A DNA stretch of 64,000 nucleotides from Pseudovibrio sp. JCM 19062. Its GTDB lineage: Bacteria > Pseudomonadota > Alphaproteobacteria > Rhizobiales > Stappiaceae. Positions 1-11,058 of this stretch are shown here, piece by piece. The notes beneath the pieces are model-generated. The model had not been told where the DNA came from. It saw nothing but the letters and a program-made list of their open reading frames with translations, and ran no database searches. Location: NCBI GenBank assembly GCA_001310715.1, contig BAXV01000004.1:77296-141295 (forward strand), in the 5' to 3' direction. The position numbers and the translations under genes are program-made. Numbering within the stretch: the stretch's first letter is position 1; every line of letters starts with the position of its first letter.

Positions 1-807
1 AGCTCGTTTATTCCTGGAAATGAAGGTGCAGGTGTTGTTGTTGCGCTTGGTGAAGGGGTGAACAATCTTGCTGTGGGGGATCGGGTTGCCTATGCAGGGC
101 CGCTGGGTGCTTATATTCAGGAACGAAACATTCCCGCCAGTGCTCTTGTCAAAATCCCTGACGGTGTGAGTGACGAGCAGGCGGCGTGTTCGATGCTGAA
201 AGGCATGACAGCGTGCTATCTGCTTAAAAAGACATTTCGGGTTACGCCGGATACGACGCTGCTCTTCCATGCAGCGGCTGGCGGGGTTGGCTTGATTGCC
301 GGACAGTGGGCATCTGCTCTTGGGGCAACTGTTATTGGTACTGTCAGCTCTCAAGAAAAAGCACGTCTGGCTGCGGCTCATGGTTATGAATATGTGATCA
401 ACTACAAGACCGAGGATTGGGTTGCGCGGGTGCGCGCGATTACAGACGGTCGGCTTTGCGATGTGGTTTATGACAGTGTGGGCAAGGATACATACCCGGC
501 CTCGCTTGATTGCATTCGTCCGCGTGGGATGTGGTGTACCTTTGGTCAGTCTTCCGGTCCGATACAGGACATGAATATTGCCTTGTTGGGGCAAAAAGGG
601 TCATTGTTTGCGACCCGTCCAAGCCTGTTTCATTATGTCGCCGAGCGTTGGGAACTTGAGGAAACGGCTGCTGATCTGTTCTCAGTAATTGCGGATGGAA
701 CTGTCAAAATCGAGATCAACCAGCGTTATGACCTAAAGGACATGGCGCAGGCGCACAGAGACCTTGAAGGACGTAAAACCACCGGAACAACTGTCATTAT
801 CCCGTAG
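1..807 (+). CDS. NADPH:quinone oxidoreductase (zinc-type ADH superfamily), 5' end outside window
   Basis: The frame is open from base 1, so the N-terminus lies outside the window. The visible 268 residues begin inside the GroES-like domain (PGNEGAG motif, then GDRVAY) and continue into a Rossmann fold with the AAAGGVG nucleotide-binding motif characteristic of quinone oxidoreductases. No zinc-ligand cysteines are seen, as expected for QOR rather than alcohol dehydrogenase. The family transfers electrons from NADPH to quinones in the cytoplasm. It ends 30 bases before the LysR gene. A functional link to the purine genes is not evident. No frameshift is seen. Confidence 0.9.
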   Translation, partial: SSFIPGNEGAGVVVALGEGVNNLAVGDRVAYAGPLGAYIQERNIPASALVKIPDGVSDEQAACSMLKGMTACYLLKKTFRVTPDTTLLFHAAAGGVGLIAGQWASALGATVIGTVSSQEKARLAAAHGYEYVINYKTEDWVARVRAITDGRLCDVVYDSVGKDTYPASLDCIRPRGMWCTFGQSSGPIQDMNIALLGQKGSLFATRPSLFHYVAERWELEETAADLFSVIADGTVKIEINQRYDLKDMAQAHRDLEGRKTTGTTVIIP

Positions 808-837
808 GTCGGGTGAAACTGAATACAGGGAGAGCAG

Positions 838-1767
838 ATGGACCGGTCGCGGTATCTTTACGGCCCAGCGCTTCGCTATTTTGCTGCAGCTGCAGAAGAA
901 AGCTCCATCCGGGCGGCGGCACGCAAGCTCAATGTGGCCTCATCCGCAGTTAACAGGCAGATACTGGGGCTGGAAAAACAGCTGGGAATGGAGCTGTTTG
1001 AACGTGTGGGGCGCGGGATCCGGCTATCGCCTGCAGGCGATATTCTGCTCGCGCACATCCGGCGTACCCTGTCTGATCTGGAAGCCACCGGCGCCGAACT
1101 TGATGCGCTCAAAGGGTTACGGCGCGGTGTGGTTTCTATTGCAACGGTTGAAAGTGTGACCGAAGCGCTTTTGCCTGAGGTGATTGCCCGTTTCCATAAG
1201 GAGCATAGCGGCATTCACGTGGACGTTCAGGTGATGGGCGGAGAGCGGGTTGTTGAGGCTGTTGAGAAAGCCGAAGTGGATGTTGGTTTTACGTTTGAAC
1301 CGCCGGACACAGATGCGCTCAATGTGACCTACAAGAAATCGCTGCAAATCGGGGCGATTGTTGCGCCAAGCCATCCTTTGGCAGGGCAAGACCAGCTCAG
1401 CCTTGCGCAGTGTTTCGAGTATCCGATTGCGCTGCCAGCACCGGGCATCTCGATCCGGTCACAGCTGGATGTAGCACTTTCTCATGGTTCGATCAGTCGG
1501 CAGAGCAGTGTGGAGGCGAACTCTCTGCGGTTCATGAAGCATTTGGTGCGTTCAGGCGAAATGGTTGCGTTTCAAACATCGGTTGGGCTTGAAGAAGAGC
1601 TGGCAAGCAATAGGCTGTTGTTCAAACCGCTTCGTGACGAGCAACTGGCGCAGGCGCATTTTTGCGTCATTACCTCGTCTTTGCGCGGCCTTGCATTGGC
1701 ACCAGACATATTTGTTCAACAAACTGTAGCAAGTTTAGAAAAGATCCTTTCACCGTCTGTTGCTTAA
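838..1767 (+). CDS. LysR-family transcriptional regulator, candidate regulator of the purine catabolism genes
   Basis: An intact protein of 309 residues, the usual LysR length. The N-terminal winged helix-turn-helix (about residues 5-65) contains AAARKLNVASSAVNRQ, followed by a substrate-binding domain of the periplasmic-binding-protein type. The start codon follows a GGGAGAGC ribosome-binding stretch. It lies directly upstream of uraH-xdhABC on the same strand, with two inverted repeats in the gap. Control of purine catabolism by this protein is therefore a reasonable inference, but the sequence does not prove it. An alternative is control of the upstream quinone oxidoreductase. Confidence 0.88.
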   Translation: MDRSRYLYGPALRYFAAAAEESSIRAAARKLNVASSAVNRQILGLEKQLGMELFERVGRGIRLSPAGDILLAHIRRTLSDLEATGAELDALKGLRRGVVSIATVESVTEALLPEVIARFHKEHSGIHVDVQVMGGERVVEAVEKAEVDVGFTFEPPDTDALNVTYKKSLQIGAIVAPSHPLAGQDQLSLAQCFEYPIALPAPGISIRSQLDVALSHGSISRQSSVEANSLRFMKHLVRSGEMVAFQTSVGLEEELASNRLLFKPLRDEQLAQAHFCVITSSLRGLALAPDIFVQQTVASLEKILSPSVA

Positions 1768-1806
1768 ATAGCATCGGTGAGTGCTCTTTTTTTGTTCTTT
1801 TGTTAT

Positions 1807-1820
1807 CACTCAAATGAGTG
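1807..1820. promoter_or_regulatory. Inverted repeat CACTCA-AA-TGAGTG upstream of uraH
   Basis: Two perfect 6-base arms with a 2-base spacer lie 65 bases upstream of the uraH start and 40 bases after the LysR stop. GAGTG also occurs just before it at about 1780-1784. This could be an operator for the neighbouring regulator. The assignment rests on symmetry and position only. Confidence 0.4.
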
Positions 1821-1845
1821 CACCTTGTAGTTTCACTTATATATC

Positions 1846-1864
1846 AACATCTGATGTAGATGTT
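1846..1864. promoter_or_regulatory. Inverted repeat AACATC-N7-GATGTT immediately upstream of uraH
   Basis: Two perfect 6-base arms are separated by 7 bases, and the repeat ends 20 bases before the uraH ATG. The AT-rich stretch 1835-1845 next to it could hold a promoter element. The spacing fits a dimeric repressor or activator site. Which protein binds is not shown. Confidence 0.4.
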
Positions 1865-1884
1865 ATTTTGCAGGCGAGGAAACT

Positions 1885-2238
1885 ATGGGGCGTTTAACCA
1901 CCCACGTTTTGGACAGTGCTCAGGGAAAACCTGCAGCGGGGCTGCGGGTTGTGCTGCTGCGTGTGGACGGCGACCGCTTCACAAAACTCAGTCAGTTCAT
2001 AACCAATGCTGATGGGCGTGTGGATGGGCCGTTGCTTGAGGGTGATCGCCTGAGTGCCGGCACCTATGAGCTTCAGTTTCATGCTGGCGATTACCTGCGC
2101 GGTGAAGGCTTGTCTCTTCCTGAACTCGCTTTCCTTGATGTTGTTCCCATTCGCTTTGGTGTTGCGGATACCGACAGCCATTACCATGTGCCGCTTTTGC
2201 TCTCTCCGTTTGGCTACACCACGTATAGGGGGAGCTGA
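1885..2238 (+). CDS. uraH: 5-hydroxyisourate hydrolase (transthyretin-like)
   Basis: An intact protein of 117 residues, standard for HIUase. It has the N-terminal GRLTTHVLD signature with the catalytic His, and the C-terminal [18 protein letters not shown] signature whose YRGS tail marks HIUase rather than vertebrate transthyretin. It hydrolyses 5-hydroxyisourate, the product of urate oxidation, to OHCU in the cytoplasm. It is the first gene of the purine operon, four bases before xdhA. It works with puuD and uraD encoded 10-12 kb downstream. Confidence 0.96.
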   Translation: MGRLTTHVLDSAQGKPAAGLRVVLLRVDGDRFTKLSQFITNADGRVDGPLLEGDRLSAGTYELQFHAGDYLRGEGLSLPELAFLDVVPIRFGVADTDSHYHVPLLLSPFGYTTYRGS

Positions 2239-2242
2239 GCTG

Positions 2243-3730
2243 ATGCGTACGACACTCCGTTTTTTTTGCGTAAAGGGAAAGTGGTTGAGTTGGACCGGTT
2301 TGAGCCGACGACCACGCTCCTCGACTATCTGCGGCTTCAGGAACGCTCCACCGGCACTAAGGAAGGGTGTAATGAAGGCGATTGCGGTGCGTGTACCGTA
2401 GCACTTGGTCGTTTGCGCGATGGCAAGCTGGTGTATGAGCCGGTGAACAGCTGCATCTTAATGCTTGGGCAGATTGATGGCTGTGAGTTGGTTACGGTTG
2501 AGGATCTGGAAGGGCCGGACGGGCTTCACCCTGTGCAACAGGCGCTTGTGGACCTTCACGGCTCGCAATGCGGGTTTTGTACACCGGGTTTTGTGATGAA
2601 CCTGTTTACGCTTTATCACGCCAACACGCCGGGATTGACGCGGCAAGATGTGAATACGTGGCTTGCGGGTAATTTGTGCCGGTGCACGGGGTACAGGCCG
2701 ATTGTGGATGCGGCGTTGGACGCTTGCAGTGCTGGCTGAACGATGCTTTTGCTGCCCGAGCGGCGGAGACTGAAGTCAAACTGGCTGAGCTTCATGATGC
2801 GCAGGATATCCGTGTGGGCAATCATGAGCGGTTTTTCTTTGTGCCTTGCAGCTTCCAAAGTCTGCTGGAGACCTATGGCAAACATCCTGATGCCACGCTA
2901 CTTTCCGGCGCAACGGATGTGGGACTTTGGGTGACCAAAGATCTGCGTGATCTGCCGAAGATTATTTATCTGGGCCGGGTGGCTGGTTTGAGCACATGTT
3001 ATGAGGATGAGCAAGGCATCCGGCTTGGTGCGGGCGCATCCTATACGGTTGCGGAAGAATTCCTGAAGTCCATTGATCCTGATCTTGATGTGGTGATCAG
3101 CCGGATCGGCTCCAAGCAGGTGCGTGCCTCGGGGACGGTTGGCGGGAATATTGCCAACGGATCGCCTATCGGGGACATGCCGCCGATGCTGATTGCTCTT
3201 GGGGCAGAAATCGAGCTGCAAAGCAATCGCGGTCGGCGCACTCTGCCGCTGGAGAGTTTCTTCCTCGACTATGGCAAGCAGGATATCACTGAGGGTGAAG
3301 TGCTGACATCGATCAGTGTGCCGCGTCTGGCTGAGGATGAACAATTTAGGCTTATAAAATTTCCAAGCGCTTTGATCAGGATATTTCTGCGGTGATGGCT
3401 GCGTTTTATCTGAGCGTCAAAGAAGGCGTGGTTGAGAGCGCACGTATTGCATTTGGCGGTATGGCGGGCATCCCCAAACGAGCAAGTGGAGCTGAAGCGG
3501 CTCTTGTGGGGGCAGCGCTTCATGATCCTGACAGCTGGAAGCAGGCGCTGAGCGCTATTGAGAATGATTTCAGCCCGCTTAGTGACATGCGGGCCTCGGC
3601 CTCTTACCGGCGTGATGTGGCGTGTGGGCTTTTGGAGAAAGCTCTTGTGGAGATAGCTGCAAAGTCCAGCCAACACACGCGGGTCCACGGGCAACGTGAA
3701 CTGGATACGGGAGGCGCACATGTCAGCTGA
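2243..3730 (+). CDS. xdhA: Xanthine dehydrogenase small subunit (2Fe-2S and FAD), split by frameshifts
   Basis: The N-terminal part carries both 2Fe-2S clusters: EGCNEGDCGAC for the plant-type cluster, then QCGFCTPG and LCRCTGY for the second. The FAD domain follows, with GATDVGLW and RASGTVGGNIANGSPIGD. Reading is broken at the T-run near 2260 (one T seems missing after MRTTLRFF), near 2720-2740, and near 3355. All pieces are consecutive parts of one XdhA, and the total length fits. I chose the ATG at 2243 because the N-terminal residues align with the family. The stop overlaps the xdhB start by 11 bases. The subunit relays electrons from the molybdenum subunit to NAD+. Confidence 0.93.
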
Positions 3731-6064
3731 TCTTCTTGAAAAAAACCAAGAAACGCTCGTCTTCGTCTCAGGTGGTTGGAAAGCCGCTTAAACATGATAG
3801 TGCGCAAAAGCATGTGTCTGGTAAGGCAACCTATGTGGATGACATTATCGAGCCTCATGGCACGCTGCATGTGGCGCCTGGGTATGCGGCAGATGTAGTG
3901 TGTGGCCGGATCACGAAGGTTGATCTGAGCGCAGTTAGGGCGGCTCCAGGTGTTGTGGCTGTGTTGGATGCCTCTGACATTCCGGGTGTGAATGATTGCT
4001 CGCCTGTCGCCGGAGATGATCCGGTTCTGGCGACGGACAGGATTGTGTTTCATGGTCAGCTGATCTTTCTTGTGGTGGCTGAGACACGCTGCAAGCCCGC
4101 AAAGCTGTGCGGCTGGCGCAGATCGAAGTTGAAGATGAAACGCCGGTTTTGAGCATTGCCGCTGCGCTTAAGGCGGAGCAGACCGTTCTGCCTGATTATG
4201 AATTTCGCCGTGGTTCACCAGAGCAAATTATCGAGCGCTCAGAGCGAATGCTGGAAACCCGTCTGGTGATGGGTGGGCAGGAGCATTTTTATCTTGAGGG
4301 ACAGGTCGCTTTTGCATTTCCCGGTGAAGATGGGGACATGCTTGTCCAATCTTCCACCCAGCACCCGACAGAGGTGCAGCACACTGTTGCCAAGGTGCTT
4401 GGTCTTGATGACGGTGCGGTGACGGTAGAAGTGCGGCGTATGGGCGGCGCGTTTGGCGGTAAGGAAGCTCAGGCCAATCAATGGGCTGCGCTGGCGGCGC
4501 TTGCCGCTTATGCGACGGGGCGGCCTTGCAAGTGCAGGCTGGACCGCGATGACGATATGATCCTGACAGGAAAACGTCATGACTTTATGGTCGATCTGGC
4601 AGCTGGTTATGATGGATCGGGCAAGATTGAGGCGGCTCAAATCGAACTGAACTCCCGATGCGGCTGCTCGGCGGATCTGTCGCTCGGGATCAATGACCGT
4701 GCCATGTTCCACTCCGATAATAGTTACTATTATCCGCAGGTGCTTATCCGATCCAAGCGTCTGAAAACAAACACAGTTTCCAATACGGCGTTTCGCGGGT
4801 TCGGCGGCCCGCAGGGGATGCTCTCCTGTGAACGTTTGATGGATGGAATTGCGATCCGGCTGGGCTGGACCCATTGGACGTGCGCAAGGCGAATTTTTAT
4901 CGCGAAGGTGCCAATACCACGCCCTATGGTCAGTCGGTGGATGAGTATGATGTTTTGGCGAAGCTGGTTGACCAACTGGAACACAGTTCTGATTACCGGG
5001 CGCGCCGTAAAGCGGTTGAGGCATTTAACACTGAAAATACAGTACTGAAAAAAAGGGATTGCGCTCACTCCGGTGAAATTCGGCATTGCCTTTACCCTGA
5101 CGCATCTGAATCAGGCCGGGGCGCTCCTGCATCTTTATCGTGACGGGTCGGTGCATTTGAACCATGGCGGCACGGAGATGGGGCAGGGTCTTTATCAGAA
5201 GGTTGCTCAGATTGCGGCAACCGAAATGGGTGTCAGCCTGAGTAAAGTGAAGATTACGGCGACCAACACATCCAAGGTGGCGAATACCTCGCCAACGGCG
5301 GCCTCGTCCGGTGCGGATCTCAATGGCATGGCGACGGCCATTGCCTGCCGTGAAATTGTTGGCCGGCTTAAAACATTTGCCGCAGGGCACTTTGACGTGT
5401 CTAAAGAGGACATCACTTTACGTGATGACCAAATGCTGATTGGCGGAAAGCGAAGATATCGATCAAAGCGCTGGCCCAGCTAGCCTATGAGCACCGCATT
5501 CATTTGTCGTCCTCCGGCTTCTACAAGACACCGGAAATCGTCTGGGATCGGGCGCAGGTGAAGGGGAATCCGTTCCTGTACTATGCTTATGGTGCCTCCT
5601 GTTCTGAGGTGGTGATTGATACGCTGACGGGTGAGATGAAAGTGGAGCGGGTGGATGTGCTTCATGATGTTGGCACGTCGCTCAACCCAGCGCTGGATAT
5701 AGGGCAGATTGAAGGTGGTTTTGTGCAGGGGATGGGCTGGCTGACCACGGAGGAACTTTGGTTCGATGAGGCTGGTCATTTGAAGACCCATGCGCCCTCG
5801 ACCTACAAAATCCCGACGGCCTTCGATGTGCCAGAGATTTTCAACGTGGCCCTTTATGAAAGTGAGGGCAATCCGGCGCCGACCATTTACCGTTCGAAGG
5901 CGGTTGGGGAGCCGCCACTCATGCTACCGATCTCGGTGTTTTGTGCGATCAATGATGCGATCTCCAGTCTCAATAAGGGCGTTTTGCCGAAACTGGATGC
6001 GCCTGCAACGCCTGAAGCGATCTTGAAAGCTGTCAAAGCGATCAAAGCGGGAGAGGGTGCGTGA
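3720..6064 (+). CDS. xdhB: Xanthine dehydrogenase molybdopterin-binding subunit, split by frameshifts
   Basis: Fragments in all three frames tile a xanthine dehydrogenase large subunit of about 780 residues, the normal length. Recognisable parts are KHVSGKATYVDDI at the N-terminus, GGQEHFYLEGQ, RRMGGAFGGKE, NTAFRGFGGPQG (substrate-binding Arg/Phe region), GGTEMGQGL, and near the C-terminus SKAVGEPPLML with the catalytic Glu. Frames change near 3740-3790, 4090, 4860, 5060 and 5450. The ATG at 3720 lies within the end of xdhA. The stop shares a base with the xdhC start. It hydroxylates hypoxanthine and xanthine to urate. The breaks are more likely sequence errors than decay because every motif is intact. 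Confidence 0.93.
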
Positions 6065-7049
6065 TGTTGGTTTGGGGTGAGGTTCTGTCTGCTCTTGATG
6101 CTACCGGTCAATGCGTTCTGGTGAGTATCGTGAATGTTGCCGGATCTTCTCCCCGTGAGGTCGGCGCGCGGATGGTTGTGCGTCCTGACATGTCTTTTAA
6201 GGGAACTATCGGCGGCGGCCGGCTCGAATTTGATGTTTTGCATGAAGCTGTTTCATTGATGAAGAGCGATTCTGTGGACTTCCAAACCCGATCTTATGCG
6301 CTTGGTCCAGACCTTGGACAGTGCTGCGGTGGCCGCGTTGAGATTGCATTTGAGCAATTTTTTTCTCAATTTCCGTGATATTGCACAAGACTTTTCCACA
6401 AAAGAATGTGTGGGAATTTTTTTCAACCACTGCAAATACTTGCAGTTCCGGGCCGCTTGAAAGGCATGTATTACCTGCCGTAATGAGCAGCTCCGAATCA
6501 GCAGAAATTGTTCTAAATCAAGGTAAATTGACGGAAAGGTTCGGGGAGGACCGACCCCATCTTTATCTGTTTGGTGCAGGGCATGTTGGCAAGGCATTGG
6601 TGCTTGCGATGGCCCCTTTGGGCTTCAAGATCAGTTGGATTGATGAACGTGATGAAATTTTTCCTAAATATCTACCTTCCAATATCCGCTGCATTCATCT
6701 AAACGAGCCCCAAGTCATCGTAAAAAAACCTTGAGCCGGGAAACTTTGTCATCGTAATGACCCATGATCATAAACGTGATCATGCTATAGTAGATGCTGC
6801 TGTTCGAAGACTGATCTGGCATTTATTGGATTGATAGGCAGTGCAACCAAGCGCGCGCGAACACTAAAACGGTTCAAAGACTCCGGAATATCGGAGGCGC
6901 AGAGCAAACAGCTTGTTTGTCCGGTCGGAATTACTGAGATTAAAAGCAAAAAGCCGTCTGATATTGCAATTTCCATTGCCGCTCAACTTCTAGTGGTCAA
7001 GGAGAAACAAATAAGCAATGCTCAGGGAGGCTTTCGTTTTGCTTCTTAG
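6064..7049 (+). CDS. xdhC: XdhC, molybdenum cofactor insertion chaperone for xanthine dehydrogenase, split
   Basis: The N-terminal XdhC/CoxI domain shows SSPREVGARMVV, GTIGGGRLE and the CCGG motif (LGQCCGGRVE). The Rossmann-like C-terminal domain shows PHLYLFGAGHVGKALV and, after another shift, GSATKRAR with CPVGITEIKSKKP. Frames change near 6365, between 6440 and 6480, and between 6735 and 6830. XdhC binds Moco, promotes its sulfuration and loads it into XdhB. It is translationally coupled to xdhB (TGATG). The coding sequence is visibly AT-richer than xdhAB. The central part is the least certain. Confidence 0.85.
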
Positions 7050-7100
7050 GCTCAAGGAGAACGTCTTGATCTGATTTTTTGTTGGGGAACGGGTAACACG

Positions 7101-8691
7101 ATGGAAAATGGGCAGAGATCCAGCTCGGTGGCAGAGGGCGCGGATCTCATAGAAGCCAAGGGTATCACCAAGAGATTTGGCGATATTCTAGCGAACGACA
7201 CTGTCGATCTTGTCATCAAGCGGGGCGAAATTCATGCGCTGCTTGGCGAAAACGGAGCGGGGAAATCCACGCTCGTAAAAATTCTCTACGGCGCTCTTGA
7301 GCCAGGCGCGGGAGAGATCCTGTGGAAGGGGAAACGGGTTTCGATCTCGAACCCTGCTGCTGCCCGAAAACTGGGCGTTGGAATGGTGTTCCAGCACTTC
7401 TCCTTGTTTGAAGCGCTGAGTGTGGTTGAAAATATCGCGCTGGCCCTGCCAAAGGGCGAAAAAATTGAGGCTCTTTCCAGACGTATTTCTGAGGTTTCCC
7501 AAAAGTATGGCCTTCCACTGGACCCAGCAGCGCTTGTTGCAGATCTCCCGGTTGGCATCCGTCAGCGTATTGAAATTGTGCGTTGCCTTTTGCAGAACCC
7601 CAGTCTCATCATCATGGACGAGCCGACGTCGGTCTTAACGCCGCAGGAAGCAGATCAGCTGTTTGTCACGTTGCAGCGTCTGGCGTCTGAAGGTTGTGCG
7701 ATCCTTTACATCTCCCACCGTTTGGAGGAAGTGAAGCGGATCTGTCATCACGCTACGATCATGCGTCATGGCCGTGTGGTTGGCGAGTGTGATCCTGCCA
7801 AGGAAACACCAGCCAGCCTTGCCGCATGATGGTGGGCGGCGATGTGCATGACATTTCGGCAAGCTCAACTGAAGCGCAGCGGGTGATGTGATGCTGGAAT
7901 TGCGCAACCTGTCGCTGCCATCGGATGGTGCGTTTGGTATTGCGCTCAAGAACATCAATCTGCAGCTGCGCGGCGGCGAGGTCGTTGCTGTGGCTGGTAT
8001 TGCGGCAAACGGTCAAAGCGAGCTGTTTGATGCCATCACCGGTGAAACGCAGGTTAAGGACGCCTATGCCGTTGAGATTTGCGGGGTGCCAGTTGGCAAG
8101 CGCAAGATCAACGCCCGCCGTTTGCTTGGCTCGGCGTTTGTTCCTGAAGAGCGCTTGGGGCACGGGGCGGTTCCGGGCTTTGTCCTTTCCGATAATATTT
8201 TACTGACCCGTTACAAGTCTGATCCTGAGTTGATCCGGTATGGCATGCTGAATCAGAAGCTTGCAACGGAAATGGAAAAGCGCATCACCGCAACTTACGA
8301 TGTGCGTATGTCCCACGATAATCCAGAGGCGCGTTCGCTCTCCGGCGGCAATCTGCAGAAGTTTGTGGTTGGCCGTGAGCTGGACAGAGCGCCGAAGGTT
8401 CTTGTGATCAACCAGCCGACATGGGGCGTTGATGCGGGGGCTGCTGCATTGATCCGTCAGGCGATTATTGATCTGGCGCGCAGTGGGTCTGCCATTTTGG
8501 TGATCTCTCAGGATCTTGACGAGATTTACGAGGTTGCTGACCGGATTGCTGTGATTTCACGCGGTGAGCTTTCAGCAGCAGAGCCTGCTGCTGACATGAC
8601 CCGTGAGCGAATTGGCCTTTTGATGGCTGGTATGGGTGAAGAGCAAGCTTCCTCCTCCAAGGTGAAAGAGGTTGAGACCCATGCGTATTGA
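7101..8691 (+). CDS. Nucleoside/purine ABC transporter, tandem ATP-binding protein, split
   Basis: Two ABC ATPase domains lie in tandem. The first has a good Walker A (GENGAGKST) and Walker B (LIIMDEPTS) but a poor signature. The second has a degenerate Walker A (GIAANGQSE) and a good LSGGNLQK signature. This asymmetric pairing is typical of ATPases paired with BMP-family binding proteins. Frames change near 7825 and 7880, in the linker. It is followed by two permeases and the BMP protein, so it energises uptake of nucleosides or purine bases that feed the xdh genes. The stop overlaps the permease start by 11 bases. Confidence 0.9.
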
Positions 8692-9768
8692 ACTAGAAAA
8701 ACGCGCTGAACACTCTCAGCTGATGACCGTTGTTTCTCCACTGATTGCCATTGGCCTGACGCTTGTGTGCGGCTCCATCTTGTTTGTCAGCATGGGGTAC
8801 AGCCCTGTTGAAGCACTTTATGCCTATTTCATCGAGCCGCTGACAACCAGCTGGTCCATTGAAGAGTTGTTGGTAAAAGCCGGGCCTTTGATCCTGATTG
8901 CGGTTGGTTTGTCTGTCTGCTTCCTGTCCAACTCATGGAACATTGGTGCTGAAGGTCAGTTCACCATGGGTGCGCTGGGTGGTTCCATCATTCCGGTGCT
9001 GTTTTATGACTTCACGGGGCCAATGGCGCTGCCACTGATGGTTTTGATGGGCATGTTGGGCGGTATGGCGTGGGCGTCTATTCCCGCGTTCTTGAAGGTT
9101 CGGTTTGGGACCAACGAGATCCTAACCAGTCTGATGCTGGTTTACATCGCGCAGTACATTCTTGATTTTCTTGTCCGTGGTCCATGGCGTGATCCGGATG
9201 GCTTCAATTTTCCGGAAAGCCGGATTTTTGATGCGGCGCACGTTCTGCCGAAGATCGGTGAAGGGCGTTTGCATATCGCATGATCTTTGCCGTTGTTGCT
9301 GTTCTGGTGGTCTGGTGGATGTTGTCGCGTACGCTCAAGGGCTTTGAGATTAAAGTAATGGGCGAGACACCTCGTGCTGGCCGCTTTGCGGGCTTTTCCA
9401 GCAAAGGCGTTGTCTGGTTCGGGTTCCTCGTTTCTGGCGGCTTGGCGGGACTTGCGGGCATGGCGGAAGTGTCTGGCTCCATTGAGCAGCTGACGCCTGT
9501 TATTTCTCCGGGCTATGGCTTTACGGCAATTATCGTGGCGTTTCTTGGCCGTTTGAATCCTATCGGCATTTTGTTTGCAGGGTTGTTGTTGGGGCTGTCT
9601 TACATTGGCGGCGAAGCTGCTCAGGTGAGCCTTGGGCTGACTGACAAGATCACCCGTGTCTTCCAGGGGATGCTGCTGTTCTTCGTGCTCGCGTGTGACA
9701 CGCTCATTCTTTACAGGTTCAAATTTGTTTCCAACGCCAACCGGGTGAAGGAGGCAGCCAATGTCTGA
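8681..9768 (+). CDS. Nucleoside/purine ABC transporter permease 1, split once
   Basis: A BPD_transp_2-type inner membrane permease with many hydrophobic helices, plus FLSNSWNIGAEGQFTMGA and RFGTNEILTSLM typical of the YufP/NupP group. The frame changes near 9275, between LPKIGEGRLH and the following helix. The likely start is the ATG at 8681, overlapping the ATPase gene, rather than the TTG at 8672. The total is about 360 residues, normal for the family. It forms the translocation pore with the next gene. Confidence 0.9.
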
Positions 9769-10690
9769 TCTTTCCATGATTGAAGCTGTTCTTCTGACGA
9801 TCATCACCGCCTCCACACCGCTGTTGCTTGCTGCAATTGGTGAGCTGGTGGTGGAGCGTTCCGGTGTGCTCAACCTTGGGGTTGAGGGGATGATGATTGT
9901 GGGCGCTGTGATGGGCTTTGCAGCAACACAGGCGACTGGCTCCCCGTATATGGGCATTGTGGCTGCCATGATCGCCGGCGTTGCGATGAGCTTGCTGTTT
10001 GGCTTTTTGACGCTGAACCTGATGACCAATCAGGTGGCGACGGGCCTTGCTCTGACTATTCTGGGGCTCGGGCTTTCGGGTATGGTCGGTGAGGCATTTA
10101 TTGGCCAACCGGGTATTAGTCTAGAGCCGATTGCCATACCGGGTCTGTCAGCTATCCCGTTCATCGGGCCGCTTCTGTTTAATCAGGATATTCTGGTTTA
10201 CGCCTCTTATGGTCTTGTGATTGCGGTTTACTTTGTGCTGTTCAGGTCCCGTTCCGGCTTGATCATCCGCGCGGTTGGCGACAACCACGGCTCGGCGCAC
10301 TCTCTTGGGTATTCGGTTATCAAGGTGCGCTATCTGGCGGTGATGTTTGGTGGTGCGTGTTCCGGTCTGGCGGGTGCTTACCTGTCGCTGATCTATACCC
10401 CGCAGTGGGTTGAAGGCATGACGGCAGGGCGTGGCTGGATTGCGCTGGCTCTGGTGGTGTTTGCCAGCTGGCGTCCGGCGCGGGTACTGGTTGGGGCGTA
10501 TCTGTTTGGGGCTGTTTCCATTTTGCAGTTCCATGCGCAGGCTGCCGGCATCGCTTTGCCTACGCAGCTCATGTCTGCATTGCCGTACCTGGCGACCATT
10601 ATCGTATTGATCATTATTTCACGCAGCAAGACGCTGGCCAAGGTGAATACACCGGCCTGTCTGGGCAAGCCGTTTGTGCCGGATCGCTAG
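9761..10690 (+). CDS. Nucleoside/purine ABC transporter permease 2
   Basis: An intact protein of 309 residues, the YufQ/NupQ-type partner of permease 1, and overlapping it by 8 bases. It shows the family signature ERSGVLNLGVEGMM near residue 30 and eight or more hydrophobic segments. The two permeases with the ATPase and the BMP protein make a complete importer. The neighbouring purine catabolic genes suggest that purine nucleosides, xanthine or urate are carried. Confidence 0.93.
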   Translation: MSDLSMIEAVLLTIITASTPLLLAAIGELVVERSGVLNLGVEGMMIVGAVMGFAATQATGSPYMGIVAAMIAGVAMSLLFGFLTLNLMTNQVATGLALTILGLGLSGMVGEAFIGQPGISLEPIAIPGLSAIPFIGPLLFNQDILVYASYGLVIAVYFVLFRSRSGLIIRAVGDNHGSAHSLGYSVIKVRYLAVMFGGACSGLAGAYLSLIYTPQWVEGMTAGRGWIALALVVFASWRPARVLVGAYLFGAVSILQFHAQAAGIALPTQLMSALPYLATIIVLIIISRSKTLAKVNTPACLGKPFVPDR

Positions 10691-10702
10691 AAAGAACTGT
10701 TT

Positions 10703-10732
10703 TGGCCAATGCCCCTTCAGTGGCATTGGCCA
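10703..10732 (+). terminator. Strong hairpin after permease 2, intra-operon attenuator or RNA-stability element
   Basis: Perfect 11-base arms (TGGCCAATGCC and GGCATTGGCCA) flank an 8-base loop, 13 bases after the permease stop. No T-run follows, so this is probably a processing or stability hairpin rather than a simple terminator. The 326 bases from here to the BMP gene hold no convincing gene. A short TCGCA/TGCGA repeat around a T-run lies near 10863-10878. A promoter for the binding protein may lie here. Confidence 0.55.
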
Positions 10733-11058
10733 GATTGCACTACTCGACCTTCCTGGAATTGAGGGCGAGCGCAAAAGACAACAGAGACCTTGGTATTGCC
10801 GGTCAAATCAAGGGGCATCGTTGTGCAGATCGCGGAAACCTGCCCGCACTGAAATAAAAGATCGCATTTTTTTGCGAGATACAAAAAAACGCAGGAAACA
10901 ACTTGATAGCGCACAAATGCGCAGAACGGGCTTCGGGTTTGTTCCTATCGTGTTTGCTTGGCGCTGTCGTTCATCTGGTTCTTTAAAGAGCATTCCGCCG
11001 CGCTTGTCAGGGCGTTGCGCGGCTGGAGTGCAGGTCAACCTATAAGGGGGAGCGCATA

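Noticed and set aside
2243..7049. True pseudogenisation of xdhABC
   Set aside because: All cofactor and active-site motifs are intact in successive frames, and the same type of single-base break affects essential genes in this window.
9142..10029. 295-codon minus-strand open frame opposite the permease genes
   Set aside because: It lies antisense to two well-supported permeases; its composition is rich in His, Arg and Lys as expected for a shadow frame.
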